The position numbers and the translations under genes are program-made. Shown piece after piece: positions 28,194 through 38,131 of a stretch of DNA of 64,000 bases. Numbering within the stretch: position 1 is the stretch's first letter; every line of letters starts with the position of its first letter. The stretch is from Nitrosomonas aestuarii (GTDB lineage Bacteria; Pseudomonadota; Gammaproteobacteria; Burkholderiales; Nitrosomonadaceae). The stretch spans positions 62,001 through 126,000 of the forward strand of contig NZ_QAAE01000010.1 in the NCBI RefSeq assembly GCF_003046585.1, written 5' to 3'. Under the pieces are notes generated by a model. That model was given only the letters and a program-made list of their open reading frames with translations. It did not search any database and was not told the DNA's origin.

Positions 28194-28823
28194 TTAAAAA
28201 AAACTTTCAGGTATTACTAATACATCTCCTTGGAGCATGGGAACATTTGCTGAAATATCACCGTCTCTGATCAAATCATTTAAACGCACACTGAATTGTT
28301 TCTGTTCACCATCAACGGCACGAATGATTCTTGCCCGGTTACCTGCCGCAAAATCAGTAATACCCCCTACGGCAATCATCACATCCATCAACGTCATATT
28401 TTCCCGATAAGCTAGCGCCTGTGGTTCTGCCGCTTCTCCTATTACCCGAATCTGTTCGCTGTAAGGCCCTACAAATTGAGTTACCACAACCGTGACCACC
28501 GGTTCCTGAATGTACTTAGATAGAGTTTCTTCGATATCACGCGCAAGTTGTGTGGAAGTTTTTCCACTTGCGGGCAAGTCTTCTACTAACGGTGTAGTAA
28601 TCTTCCCATCCGGTCTTACAGGCACAGCCATAGATATTTCTGGATTACGCCAAACGATAATATCGATATTATCGCCGGGCCCAATTAAATAATCACGGGA
28701 GACAACACCATCCTCAGTATCGCTCAGTAGAGGGTATGTCTTACAGCCACTTAGGAGCAAAAGAACTGAACATAAAATAATTAGTTGTTTCATACCATCT
28801 ATGCTCAAAAAAAATGTTTTCAC
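28194..28823 (-). CDS. Polysaccharide export lipoprotein (Wza/SLBB type)
   Basis: A 209-residue periplasmic export protein with a lipobox LLLLSGC. The Poly_export domain begins YLIGPGDNIDIIVWRNPE, followed by an SLBB-like part (IRVIGEAAEPQALAYRENMT) and VLVIPESFF at the end. It forms the outer-membrane channel or its plug. The GTG at 28823 has a good ribosome site (GAGGAAAC); an ATG ten codons later would give a more classical signal peptide. It is the first gene of the operon, separated by 197 bases from the next. Confidence 0.9.
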   Translation of the reverse strand: MKTFFLSIDGMKQLIILCSVLLLLSGCKTYPLLSDTEDGVVSRDYLIGPGDNIDIIVWRNPEISMAVPVRPDGKITTPLVEDLPASGKTSTQLARDIEETLSKYIQEPVVTVVVTQFVGPYSEQIRVIGEAAEPQALAYRENMTLMDVMIAVGGITDFAAGNRARIIRAVDGEQKQFSVRLNDLIRDGDISANVPMLQGDVLVIPESFF

Positions 28824-29382
28824 AGAAGTTTCCTCATATACATTTGCCAGATAAAGTCAAATCAATCTATTACTGCTTTATTATGAAATAATATCAGATA
28901 GTAATACAGGAACTAAGCTTTATAAGCATGAAAAAACCGGTAATTACACTTATTATTAAATTTAAAACCAACAAAAACTATCTGCCATAAAAATAACCTT
29001 CAGCAATTCAAAAAAATCTACCGAACAAAATTGTGTATTAAATGATTTTTATCAACGCAGTGAATAACATAAATTATAATAACAGTATAAACTATTGTAA
29101 CAATTGGACTACGGTACTAACGAAAAACAGTTTGTTCTTCACCGGTAATGCATTAATAACGTTAAATACTGCCATATAATTTTTTCAACTGAGTACGTAT
29201 TCACGTGTTTTATATGATCCCATTTCAAATATACTGAATTTTGAGAACCGATAGCTTATGTAATCAATCGTAAACCTAAGCACAACAAATAGTCTGTGAG
29301 TTTTAACCGTCATTCGGCAAAATCGGTAAAATTTTACACAGCAAAATACAATCAAGTATCCTAAAAAAGAAGGAAAAATCAG
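28824..29382. other. Divergent intergenic region between the export and adhC genes
   Basis: About 560 AT-rich bases that must hold the promoters of both divergent units. I found no clear sigma-70 or sigma-54 consensus pair, no riboswitch-like structure and no supported ORF. Confidence 0.5.
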
Positions 29383-30489
29383 ATGAAAACGCGCGCAGCA
29401 ATTGCCTGGCAGGCTGGACAACCTCTTACAATAGAAAATGTAGATTTGGATGGCCCCAAAGCTGGTGAAGTGCTCGTCGAAATCAAAGCGACGGGCATTT
29501 GTCATACCGATTACTACACACTTTCCGGGGCCGACCCAGAAGGCCTGTTTCCTGCTATTCTGGGACATGAAGGTGCCGGTATCGTGGTTGAAGCCGGCAA
29601 GAACGTTAAGTCTCTGCAAGCAGGTGATCATGTGATTCCGCTTTACACACCGGAATGCCGGGAATGCAAATATTGCTTGTCGCAAAAAACCAATCTTTGC
29701 CAGGCAATTCGCAGCACGCAAGGCCGCGGCCTGATGCCCGACTCAACCTCACGATTCACTATAGATGGCAAACCATTGTTTCATTATATGGGCACATCAA
29801 CTTTTTCAAATTTTACAGTAGTCCCTGAAATTGCATTAGCCAAAATAAGACCGGACGCTCCTTTTGACAAAGTTTGCTACATCGGTTGTGGCGTTACAAC
29901 AGGTATTGGAGCCGTATTATTCTCCGCGAAAGTTCAAGCTGGCAGCAATGTTGCTGTTTTTGGTTTAGGTGGTATTGGCCTGAATGTGATACAAGGCGCC
30001 AGAATGGTTGGTGCTGACAAAATTATCGGCATTGACATCAATCCGAAGCGTGAAGCCCTGGCACGCGAATTTGGCATGACGCACTTTCTGAACTCTAACG
30101 ACGTTCCTGACATTGTAGATGCAATCATTCAACTCACCGATGGCGGCGCCGACTATAGTTTTGAATGTATCGGCAAAACGCAAATCATGCGACAAGCATT
30201 GGAATGCACCCATAAAGGGTGGGGACGCAGCATCATTATTGGTGTTGCTGAAGCCGGCGCGGAAATCAGCACGCGTCCGTTTCAACTGGTTACCGGTCGC
30301 AAATGGGAAGGCTCCGCTTTTGGCGGCGCACGTGGCCGTACCGATGTTCCTAAAATTGTCGACTGGTATATGGAAGGTAAAATCAACATTGATTCATTAA
30401 TTACGCATACCCTTAAGCTTGAAGATATCAATACAGGCTTCCAGTTGATGAAAGCAGGCGAATCCATCCGTTCGGTGGTTGTTTACTGA
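29383..30489 (+). CDS. adhC: S-(hydroxymethyl)glutathione dehydrogenase (class III alcohol dehydrogenase)
   Basis: A zinc-dependent dehydrogenase of 368 residues, normal for the family. Catalytic zinc ligands are in GICHTDYYT and GHEGAGIV; the structural zinc loop is CRECKYCLSQKTNLC; the NAD-binding motif is FGLGGIGLNVIQGARMVGA. It oxidises the glutathione adduct of formaldehyde to S-formylglutathione in the cytoplasm. A ribosome site (AGAAGGA) precedes the ATG. Its stop overlaps the next start (TGATG), coupling it to fghA. Confidence 0.95.
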   Translation: MKTRAAIAWQAGQPLTIENVDLDGPKAGEVLVEIKATGICHTDYYTLSGADPEGLFPAILGHEGAGIVVEAGKNVKSLQAGDHVIPLYTPECRECKYCLSQKTNLCQAIRSTQGRGLMPDSTSRFTIDGKPLFHYMGTSTFSNFTVVPEIALAKIRPDAPFDKVCYIGCGVTTGIGAVLFSAKVQAGSNVAVFGLGGIGLNVIQGARMVGADKIIGIDINPKREALAREFGMTHFLNSNDVPDIVDAIIQLTDGGADYSFECIGKTQIMRQALECTHKGWGRSIIIGVAEAGAEISTRPFQLVTGRKWEGSAFGGARGRTDVPKIVDWYMEGKINIDSLITHTLKLEDINTGFQLMKAGESIRSVVVY

Positions 30490-31343
30490 TGACAGAACTC
30501 CTGGAAATACGTAACCAACATAGCTGTTTCAGCGGCATACAAGGTTTTTATCAGCACGACTCATCGGTTATTGGGCTGCCCATGCGGTTTTCCGTATACC
30601 AACCACCCCAAGCACAACAACACTCAGTACCTGTACTTTTCTTTCTGGCCGGCTTAACCTGCACTGAAGAAACATTTATGATCAAAGCCGGCGCACAACG
30701 TTATGCTGCTGATTATGGATTGATGCTGGTTACCATGGATACCAGCCCTCGCGAAACCGGCATTCCAGGCGAATCAGACAACTGGGATTTTGGTTCAGGC
30801 GCCGGTTTCTATCTCGACGCAACAGCCCCCCCCTGGTCAAATCATTATTTGATGGAAAGCTATATCACGCAAGAACTATATGAAATCATTGTCAACCAAT
30901 TTCCTGCGGATAAACATCGAATTGGCATATCAGGACATTCGATGGGAGGTCATGGTGCACTGACACTGGGATTACGCCATACCGAGAAGTTTCGCTCCGT
31001 TTCTGCTTTTGCACCTGTTTCCGCTCCTATTCAGTGCCCGTGGGGACAAAAAGCATTTACGCATTTTTTGGGTAAAAACCAGGATTATTGGCGCAATCAT
31101 GACGCGACCGCCTTGATCAAAGACGGCCATCACATCTCAGATATGTTGATCGATCAAGGCCTTAATGACCCATTCCTGTCTGAACAGTTACGCCCCGATC
31201 AATTAGAAAATGCCTGTCATAAAGCCGGACAAAAGCTGACGCTACGCTATCACCCAGGCTATGATCACAGCTATTATTTTATCAGCACGTTTATAGATGA
31301 TCACCTGAAATATCACCGGGACATCCTGAACGACAGTTTCTGA
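30489..31343 (+). CDS. fghA: S-formylglutathione hydrolase
   Basis: An esterase D-type alpha/beta hydrolase of 284 residues. The nucleophile is in GHSMGGHGAL; the acid and His fall in GLNDPFLSEQL and GYDHSYYF. It hydrolyses S-formylglutathione to formate and glutathione, the second step after the dehydrogenase encoded just upstream. The ATG shares one base with the upstream stop. Confidence 0.95.
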   Translation: MTELLEIRNQHSCFSGIQGFYQHDSSVIGLPMRFSVYQPPQAQQHSVPVLFFLAGLTCTEETFMIKAGAQRYAADYGLMLVTMDTSPRETGIPGESDNWDFGSGAGFYLDATAPPWSNHYLMESYITQELYEIIVNQFPADKHRIGISGHSMGGHGALTLGLRHTEKFRSVSAFAPVSAPIQCPWGQKAFTHFLGKNQDYWRNHDATALIKDGHHISDMLIDQGLNDPFLSEQLRPDQLENACHKAGQKLTLRYHPGYDHSYYFISTFIDDHLKYHRDILNDSF

Positions 31344-31411
31344 TACCAAAAACACTTCTTGACTGTCAAAGTTGACAAGCTATTTTCAAATACCCCAAAC
31401 TTTTACATGTA

Positions 31412-32611
31412 CTATAGTGCTTCAAATACACCCGCGGCACCCATACCACTACCTATACACATGGTCACCATGCCGTATTTCTTTTTATGACGACGTAAAC
31501 CATGTATCAATGTTGCCACACGTATAGAGCCTGTCGCACCCAATGGATGGCCCAGCGCAATTGCGCCGCCAAGTGGATTAACGATCTCCCGGTCGAGATT
31601 CAATTCATTTATTACGGCGAGACTCTGTGCTGCAAATGCTTCATTTAACTCAATCCAGTCAAGATCATCCTGTTTGATACCCGTTTGCGCCAGCACTTTA
31701 GGAATCGCCTTGACTGGTCCAACACCCATGATTTCGGGCGGTACACCGACAACAGAAAAGCCGATAAAACGACCCAGTGGTGAAAGATTAAAGCGCTTCA
31801 TAGCAGACTCACTCATCAAAACCACGGCACCGGCACCATCGGACATTTGTGAGCTGTTACCCGCTGTTACCGAACCATGCGCAGCAAAAACAGGTCGCAA
31901 TTTCGCCAGCGCATCCAGACTGCTGTTTGCACGCGGCCCCTCATCGGTATCTTTTACCAAAATTTCTTCGCGTACTTGGTGTGTCATCAGGTCCGGATAC
32001 TTTTCATTCACGGTATAGGGTGTAATTTCCTGCGTAAATTCAGCATTCTCGATAGCTTTTAAAGCACGCCGATGGCTCGTTAAGGCAAATTCATCTTGCG
32101 CTTCACGCGTCACTTTCCACTGTTCAGCCACTTTCTCGGCAGTCATCCCCATCCCATAAGCAATGGCAACATTTTCATCATGTTGGAACATAACTGGATT
32201 CATCGCCACCTTATTACCCATCATAGGCACCATACTCATACTTTCAGTTCCACCTGCTATCATCACATCCGCTTCACCCAAACGAATACGGTCAGCCGCA
32301 ACCGCCACTGACTGCAAGCCCGATGCGCAAAAACGATTAATCGTCATTCCCGGCACACTATTCGGCAGACCTGCGAGTAACAAGGACACTCGCGCAACGT
32401 TAATCCCCTGTTCAGCTTCGGGCATGGCACAGCCGACAATCACGTCGTCAATTGCAACCGGATCCAAGTCCACACATTGTTTCATGACTGTCTTGATCAC
32501 ATGCACCAACATGTCGTCAGGACGAACATGTTTGAACATGCCTCGCGGCGCTTTGCCGACCGGTGTACGCGCAGCTGCAACTATATAGGCGTCTTGTATT
32601 TGCTTGGCCAT
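31412..32611 (-). CDS. fadA: Acetyl-CoA C-acyltransferase (3-ketoacyl-CoA thiolase)
   Basis: A thiolase of 399 residues. The acyl-accepting Cys is in NRFCASGLQ, the His in GHPLGATGS and the second Cys in CIGSGMGAAG. These are the three catalytic signatures. It cleaves 3-ketoacyl-CoA with CoA in beta-oxidation, or runs in reverse. The ATG at 32611 follows AAGGAGAGAG; a TTG just before it is less likely. It forms a two-gene unit with the multifunctional protein upstream (65-base gap). Confidence 0.92.
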   Translation of the reverse strand: MAKQIQDAYIVAAARTPVGKAPRGMFKHVRPDDMLVHVIKTVMKQCVDLDPVAIDDVIVGCAMPEAEQGINVARVSLLLAGLPNSVPGMTINRFCASGLQSVAVAADRIRLGEADVMIAGGTESMSMVPMMGNKVAMNPVMFQHDENVAIAYGMGMTAEKVAEQWKVTREAQDEFALTSHRRALKAIENAEFTQEITPYTVNEKYPDLMTHQVREEILVKDTDEGPRANSSLDALAKLRPVFAAHGSVTAGNSSQMSDGAGAVVLMSESAMKRFNLSPLGRFIGFSVVGVPPEIMGVGPVKAIPKVLAQTGIKQDDLDWIELNEAFAAQSLAVINELNLDREIVNPLGGAIALGHPLGATGSIRVATLIHGLRRHKKKYGMVTMCIGSGMGAAGVFEAL

Positions 32612-32676
32612 CAATCTCTCTCCTTGGTAATGAGCACTGCAGTGCCCTGCTTGATATCTGCGTCAGATAACACCGA

Positions 32677-35208
32677 TTAATTTCTGAGCGGCTTTCCCGT
32701 TTTCAATGTATGCTCAATACGCGCCTGCGTCTTTTCAGTCGCCAGCAACGCCATAAATGCAGCACGTTCGAGTTCGAGAAACCATTCTTCGTCAACCAAG
32801 CTGCCTGGCGTAAGATCTCCGCCACACATGACATATGCAATTTTTTCACCAATCAGATTATCATGTTCGGAAATAAACGCGCCCTCACGCATGTTAACCA
32901 GCTGGCTTTGAATCGTTGCAATTCCGGTATTGCCAGCTACTGGAATCGCATGTGACCGCAAGGGCGGACGATAACCACCTTCAGCAAGCGCCAACGCTTG
33001 CAATTTGGCGATATGCAACAGCTCAAAACGATTCATAACAACTGTATCAGCCGGACGCAGGAAACCCAGCGTTTTAGCCTGGTCCGCGCTTTTCGCCAGC
33101 TCCGCCATGGCCACCGTCTGGTAATATTTTTTCAATTGTGGAAATGGATCTCCTTCCACTGCATTCTGTGCAGCTCTGAGTGCAAACTCTTTACAGCCAC
33201 CTCCTGCCGGCAGCAGGCCGACTCCGGCTTCAACCAGGCCGATATAGGTTTCCATGGTTGCAACTGCGCGGTCGCAGTGCATGACAAACTCACAACCACC
33301 ACCTAATGCCAAATTATCTACAGCCGCTACAGTTGGAATCATGGAGTAACGTAACGCCTGAGAAGTTTGCTGGAATTGGCAAATCATTTTCTCCACCTCA
33401 GCCAGCTTTTTAGCCATCAGCGCATCAGCCATATCCAGTTCTCTGGCAGCTTTAAGCACTGTCGCCTGTGCAGATTTTTTGAACTGTTTAAAAAACTTTT
33501 CAAAAGCTGATGGCGAGGGGGGTGGGCTGGTTGCTGTTTGCGACAGCTTGGGCCGCTCTGTTGCCTGTTTTAAATTTGCACCTGCTGAAAACGGTGGCTC
33601 GGTCTGCCAAATAACCATTGCTTGCCAGTTTTTCTCAGCCTCTTGAAGTGCTTCCTGAACCCCGTTCAGCACATCTTTACCTATGGTATGCATTTTGGTT
33701 TTAAAACTGAGAATTGCAATCTTATCTCCGGTGTGCCACATTCTCACAGCATCGGTTTCAAATATGGTTTCCCCATAACTTGCTTTCTCGCCAACCAGGT
33801 GATCAGGATACAACTGTCGTTGGTAAACAGGCAAAGCAGAGCGCTGATGAAATTTTTTAGCTGCTGGTGCATAGGAACCATGCGGTGTATGCACTGCCGC
33901 AGCTTCCCGTTCGCCAATTTCCATGACCCAAGACGGCAAAGGCGTATCACTCATGCATTTATCTGATGCGATATCTTCGTTAATCCAGGATGCAATCTGT
34001 TTCCAGTCTGCATTCTGCCAAATTTCGAAGGGTCCCTGTTTCCAACCGAAACCCCATCTTATCGCCAAGTCGACATCACGCGCGTTGTCAGCGACGGCTT
34101 CGAGTTGAACGGCACAATAGTGAAACAAATCACGGTGGATAGACCATAAGAATTGTGCCTGTGGGTGCTGATTGTTACGCAGGGCTGCAATCTTATCTCT
34201 CGGACTACTATATTTAAGCTGATGCTTGAGATCTTCATTCACCTCGCCTTTTGAAGCACAATACGTACTCGTGACAAGATCCAATACTTGAATCTCCTTG
34301 CCAGTCTTTTGATAGACGCCGCGTTTTGTTTTCTGTCCAAGCGCACCGTCATCAATCAAACCCTGCAACCAGTCAGGCACCTGAAAATATGGATGCCAGG
34401 CATCGTCAGATAAGGTATCTCGCATGGTGTTGATAACATGCGCCAGCGTATCCAGACCGACAATATCGGCAGTTCTGAAAGTCGCACTTTTGGGTCGACC
34501 GATCAAGGTGCCTGTCAATGCGTCCACTTCATCAAACCCAAGACCAAAAGACCTGCCGTGATGCATGGTCGCCAATAGTGAAAAAACGCCTATACGATTG
34601 GCTATAAAATTCGGCGTATCTTTTGCCCGAATCACTCCTTTCCCGAGATAAGTCACCAGAAAGGTTTCCAGATGATCCAGCATTATCGCATCGCTTTGTT
34701 TACAGGGTATCAATTCAACTAAATGCATGTAACGCGGCGGATTGAAAAAATGAACGCCACAAAAACGATGGCGTAATGCTTCAGGAAAAGCCTGTGCCAG
34801 TGTATTAATGGAAAGCCCGGAAGTATTGCTCGCAAAAATTGTCTGCTCACCAAGATGGGGCGCCACTTTTTCATATAATGCTTGCTTCCAGTCCATACGT
34901 TCGGCAATTGCCTCAATGACTACATCACACTCCCTAAGCTTCTCGAGGTGTTGATCATAATTGGCTGGTTGAATGAAAGCAGCCTTGTCCTTTACCGACA
35001 TGGGCGCCGGTTCGAGTTTTTTCAGTTTTTCTATCGCCTTGGCGACATTGGCATTTGTGTCTCCGGCCTCTGCCGGCAACTCAAACAACAAGGTTTCAAT
35101 GTTAGCATTCACCAAATGAGCTGCAATCTGAGCACCCATTACACCCGCACCTAGTACTGCCACCTTCCGCACAATAAATTGAGCGTTATCCAATCTCGCC
35201 TCCTGCAT
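32677..35208 (-). CDS. 3-hydroxyacyl-CoA dehydrogenase / enoyl-CoA hydratase fusion
   Basis: A beta-oxidation protein of 843 residues. The N-terminus is the NAD-binding dehydrogenase (VAVLGAGVMGAQIAAHLV at about 14-31; HFFNPPRYMHLVELIP). A second dehydrogenase domain follows to about residue 440. The enoyl-CoA hydratase domain is C-terminal (FSAGANLKQ; ALGGGCEFVMHCDRAVA for the oxyanion hole). The order is the reverse of E. coli FadB and like the FadN type. It hydrates enoyl-CoA and oxidises the hydroxyacyl-CoA, feeding the thiolase encoded downstream. Confidence 0.92.
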   Translation of the reverse strand: MQEARLDNAQFIVRKVAVLGAGVMGAQIAAHLVNANIETLLFELPAEAGDTNANVAKAIEKLKKLEPAPMSVKDKAAFIQPANYDQHLEKLRECDVVIEAIAERMDWKQALYEKVAPHLGEQTIFASNTSGLSINTLAQAFPEALRHRFCGVHFFNPPRYMHLVELIPCKQSDAIMLDHLETFLVTYLGKGVIRAKDTPNFIANRIGVFSLLATMHHGRSFGLGFDEVDALTGTLIGRPKSATFRTADIVGLDTLAHVINTMRDTLSDDAWHPYFQVPDWLQGLIDDGALGQKTKRGVYQKTGKEIQVLDLVTSTYCASKGEVNEDLKHQLKYSSPRDKIAALRNNQHPQAQFLWSIHRDLFHYCAVQLEAVADNARDVDLAIRWGFGWKQGPFEIWQNADWKQIASWINEDIASDKCMSDTPLPSWVMEIGEREAAAVHTPHGSYAPAAKKFHQRSALPVYQRQLYPDHLVGEKASYGETIFETDAVRMWHTGDKIAILSFKTKMHTIGKDVLNGVQEALQEAEKNWQAMVIWQTEPPFSAGANLKQATERPKLSQTATSPPPSPSAFEKFFKQFKKSAQATVLKAARELDMADALMAKKLAEVEKMICQFQQTSQALRYSMIPTVAAVDNLALGGGCEFVMHCDRAVATMETYIGLVEAGVGLLPAGGGCKEFALRAAQNAVEGDPFPQLKKYYQTVAMAELAKSADQAKTLGFLRPADTVVMNRFELLHIAKLQALALAEGGYRPPLRSHAIPVAGNTGIATIQSQLVNMREGAFISEHDNLIGEKIAYVMCGGDLTPGSLVDEEWFLELERAAFMALLATEKTQARIEHTLKTGKPLRN

Positions 35209-35553
35209 AATTCGGTTATCGAGTAAATTACAACTGTAATTTCAATCGCACGTACGAATTGCCTCTATCAACTTTCAATTCTAATTAGTGTATATCTTAC
35301 ATACTCTCAGGCAATCTGCCATCAATAATTATCTGATTCTGAATCTAAGTGTTGTTTTTTTCATCAAAATCTGCATATAACCATATAAATATGAAACATA
35401 AAGTACAGGCGTGTTTTAGAATTTAACATTCAACGCACTATACTATTGTTAGCAATGGTAAAATAAATTTAACATCATAATTGGTTACCACGTAAAACTC
35501 ATAAACCGTCCACTACCGGTCACTGACTTTTGATTAATCTGCAATCAAATTTA
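35209..35553. other. Intergenic promoter region before the diguanylate cyclase
   Basis: AT-rich divergent gap between the beta-oxidation unit and the GGDEF gene. No clear promoter pair or RNA element was recognised. Confidence 0.4.
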
Positions 35554-36660
35554 ATGAAAAGAAAAAAATCAAAAGCACAACAAAAGCATAGAAATCTGAA
35601 TAACCATTACAACAGGTTGATGCAGCATGCTTGGCAAAACGAAAATATCCTGTCTCGCTTCCAGCAAATAGAACTGTGTTTAATGCGGTGCGAATCTTTT
35701 GCGGAACTTCTAAAAGTACTGCTTAACGAATGTAAAACCCAGTTCGAACTGGAGCAAGTCGCACTTATTCTGCTGGATCCGCATCATGAAATCCAACAGC
35801 AACTGCACAATTACAAATTCAATTACCAGAATAATTTTTCAAATTTATTTTTTCACACAAATAATCAGAAACTTTTACAATTATTCCAGAACGATCTGTC
35901 ACCGCAACTCGGCCCATACAATGCGGCACTACATGCTGACCTGTTCAAACAACCCGCTTCCACAGTCTACAGTATCGCATTGTTACCGCTCACCCACGAC
36001 AACCAAATCCTGGGTACGCTTATTTTGGGAGATTCAACACCAGAACGCTTTTCAGAGCAGTCTGCAACTGACTTCTTACAACATTTAAGTGCGGTTATTT
36101 CTATTTCTATCAACATGACCATTTCACGGGACAGATTAAAACACAATAGCTTGAATGATGCACTGACGGGCATTAATAACCGACGATTCTTTGATCAACG
36201 CTTGTCCGAAGAAATTTCACGATGCAAACGTTTACAGATACCCATCAGTTGTCTGTTTATCGATGTGGATAATTTCAAGCACTTTAACGATACCTACGGA
36301 CACGCCAGCGGTGACATGGTCTTGAAACAGGTTGCCGGCATCATCCGCAATGAACTGCGTTTAAGTGATATCGTAGGACGTTATGGCGGCGAAGAATTTG
36401 CGATTCTACTGCCTGACACCGACCACCGGACAGCAGTCGAAATTGCAGAACGTATTCGTGTAAGTATCCAAAAACACCGTTACAAATTTGACAAACATAT
36501 GCTGCAGGTAACCGTCTCCATTGGTATTGCGGATTCTCAGAAATTTGCAGATGAAAACAGAACACTTAATGAGATTGGTAACACACTGATTGCAGCAGCC
36601 GATAAGGCATTATACAAGGCAAAAAACGCCGGTAGAAATTGCATTGCCATTAATGAGTAA
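35554..36660 (+). CDS. GAF-GGDEF diguanylate cyclase
   Basis: About 368 residues. An N-terminal coiled region is followed by a GAF-like sensor domain (about 45-190) and a GGDEF domain (about 205-368) with an active A-site RYGGEEFAILLP. A product-inhibition I-site RLSD lies five residues before it. It should make c-di-GMP from two GTP. The ATG at 35554 is chosen; a TTG at 35530 would add eight residues. Neither has a clear ribosome site. The sensor ligand is unknown. Confidence 0.9.
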   Translation: MKRKKSKAQQKHRNLNNHYNRLMQHAWQNENILSRFQQIELCLMRCESFAELLKVLLNECKTQFELEQVALILLDPHHEIQQQLHNYKFNYQNNFSNLFFHTNNQKLLQLFQNDLSPQLGPYNAALHADLFKQPASTVYSIALLPLTHDNQILGTLILGDSTPERFSEQSATDFLQHLSAVISISINMTISRDRLKHNSLNDALTGINNRRFFDQRLSEEISRCKRLQIPISCLFIDVDNFKHFNDTYGHASGDMVLKQVAGIIRNELRLSDIVGRYGGEEFAILLPDTDHRTAVEIAERIRVSIQKHRYKFDKHMLQVTVSIGIADSQKFADENRTLNEIGNTLIAAADKALYKAKNAGRNCIAINE

Positions 36661-36673
36661 CAACCATCTTTGT

Positions 36674-37495
36674 TCAATATAAAGAGACAGAAGTTTGGTC
36701 GTCAAAATACCCGCTTGGCTGCGAAACATGTTTTATTTTTCCGAGCACCTTGCGTACTGCAAACTGAGGACGTCGCCGCCAGGGCAGCAATAATGGTTTT
36801 AAATCGTCGTCTTTGGAAACCGGTACAACATGATTCCTGCTAAAACTATCGGTGTTTGCAAAGCACGTGAACAATTGTTCATAATAAGCATAACGCTTCC
36901 AGAACGAAACATGAATACTATCCATGCTCATCCACTGAGGATCCGGTTCATGCACTGTCAATGGATAACGTTTCGTCAGTTCATTCAAGCCCTGATGTAC
37001 CGCCCACGCTCGATCCACCACTTCATTTCTGGAAAGCCGGCAACTGGGATAAAACAAATTTCGAAGCAACTTAAAACGCCGCTCGGACAACGATGCAATC
37101 GAGGCCATCGGCAGATTCGTCATAACAATTCGCGCAGACCGGCCATGCAACCGATGGATACACCATGCCACCCAGTGCAGGATTTGCGCAGATGAAAACC
37201 CATAAAGAATATCATTACCGATATCAGTCAAAAAAGCATAATTTGGTTGTAATAGCCGTTGTGACTCTTCTGAATAAAACTGCCGCCACAAACCGCTGCG
37301 TACAATTCCGGGTAATTCTCGCACCAGCACTTGGCTATTCTGTCCATATGAACGCCCATGCCCTGCCGCGACCAACACCTCGCTGGGGCTGCCGCAATGC
37401 CGCTGCAATAGTTGAATAATGAGACGTAGCGACATCGTCAGATTGCTTGCTCCCAGCAATACAATTCTGTTAACGGGTTTAAAAAATTGATTCAA
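36674..37495 (-). CDS. SGNH-hydrolase-like protein of unknown function
   Basis: A 273-residue protein. Elements that fit an SGNH/GDSL hydrolase are LLGASNLT at 13-20 (block I, candidate nucleophile S17), DIGNDILYGF (block III Gly-Asn-Asp) and SMDSIHVS (block V Asp-x-x-His). There is no signal peptide. Its 3' end faces the diguanylate cyclase gene 13 bases away. The hydrolase assignment is an inference from these three blocks. Confidence 0.5.
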   Translation of the reverse strand: MNQFFKPVNRIVLLGASNLTMSLRLIIQLLQRHCGSPSEVLVAAGHGRSYGQNSQVLVRELPGIVRSGLWRQFYSEESQRLLQPNYAFLTDIGNDILYGFSSAQILHWVAWCIHRLHGRSARIVMTNLPMASIASLSERRFKLLRNLFYPSCRLSRNEVVDRAWAVHQGLNELTKRYPLTVHEPDPQWMSMDSIHVSFWKRYAYYEQLFTCFANTDSFSRNHVVPVSKDDDLKPLLLPWRRRPQFAVRKVLGKIKHVSQPSGYFDDQTSVSLY

Positions 37496-37575
37496 TTATA
37501 ACCAACTGAAAAATAGGGTACTTACAAGACAAAACTCAAAGTACAGGTCATTACAATACACTGGCCTGTTACAGT

Positions 37576-38106
37576 TCAGGCATCTTTCATTTCGCGGTAA
37601 AAATTATTTTTAAAAAAAAGATAAGTGTAATCAACTGCGGACAAAATACTGATCAGAATAGCCGATACCAACAGCCATTGCGGTATCATATTCAAACCTA
37701 CAAAACTCAAAAACAACAGAAACTGAAATGCCGTTGCAACCTTGCCAAGTATTCTGGGAACTACATTAAAGAAAGCCCGCCAGTTTTTTTCCCAGGCCAC
37801 AAACAATGCGCCACAGAATACTGCAATATCGCGCGCACCAAATAATAAAAACTGCCACCAGCTGATATCAGTTTCCAGAAACATCACCACAGCTACCGAA
37901 AGCACAAAGCATTTATCGGCGACAGGGTCCAACAACGCTCCGAGTGATGTATGCAGATTAAACCAGCGGCTGAATGCACCATCGAGGTATTCGGTCGCCA
38001 AAGCCACCATTAATATGACCAGTCGATATTGTTCAGAAGCAAAAGGAAAAACAAAAGCCAGAATCAGACGCAAAAGTGTCAGCAAGTTGGGCAGATGTTT
38101 CAACAT
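37576..38106 (-). CDS. CDP-alcohol phosphatidyltransferase family protein
   Basis: A 176-residue membrane enzyme with about five TM segments. The family motif DxxDGxxAR-x8-GxxxDxxxD is read here as EYLDGAFSR then G56, D60 and D64, so the first metal-binding Asp is Glu (E39) and the Ala of AR is Ser. Size and context suggest phosphatidylglycerophosphate synthase or a relative that uses CDP-diacylglycerol. The substitution may lower or shift activity. It is 25 bases downstream of the methyltransferase gene on the same strand. Confidence 0.8.
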   Translation of the reverse strand: MLKHLPNLLTLLRLILAFVFPFASEQYRLVILMVALATEYLDGAFSRWFNLHTSLGALLDPVADKCFVLSVAVVMFLETDISWWQFLLFGARDIAVFCGALFVAWEKNWRAFFNVVPRILGKVATAFQFLLFLSFVGLNMIPQWLLVSAILISILSAVDYTYLFFKNNFYREMKDA

Positions 38107-38131
38107 GACTTTAAATCAACTAAGAATTCCC

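Noticed and set aside
32677..35208. Long plus-strand open frames opposite the beta-oxidation gene
   Set aside because: They are antisense shadows of a gene with clear dehydrogenase and hydratase motifs.
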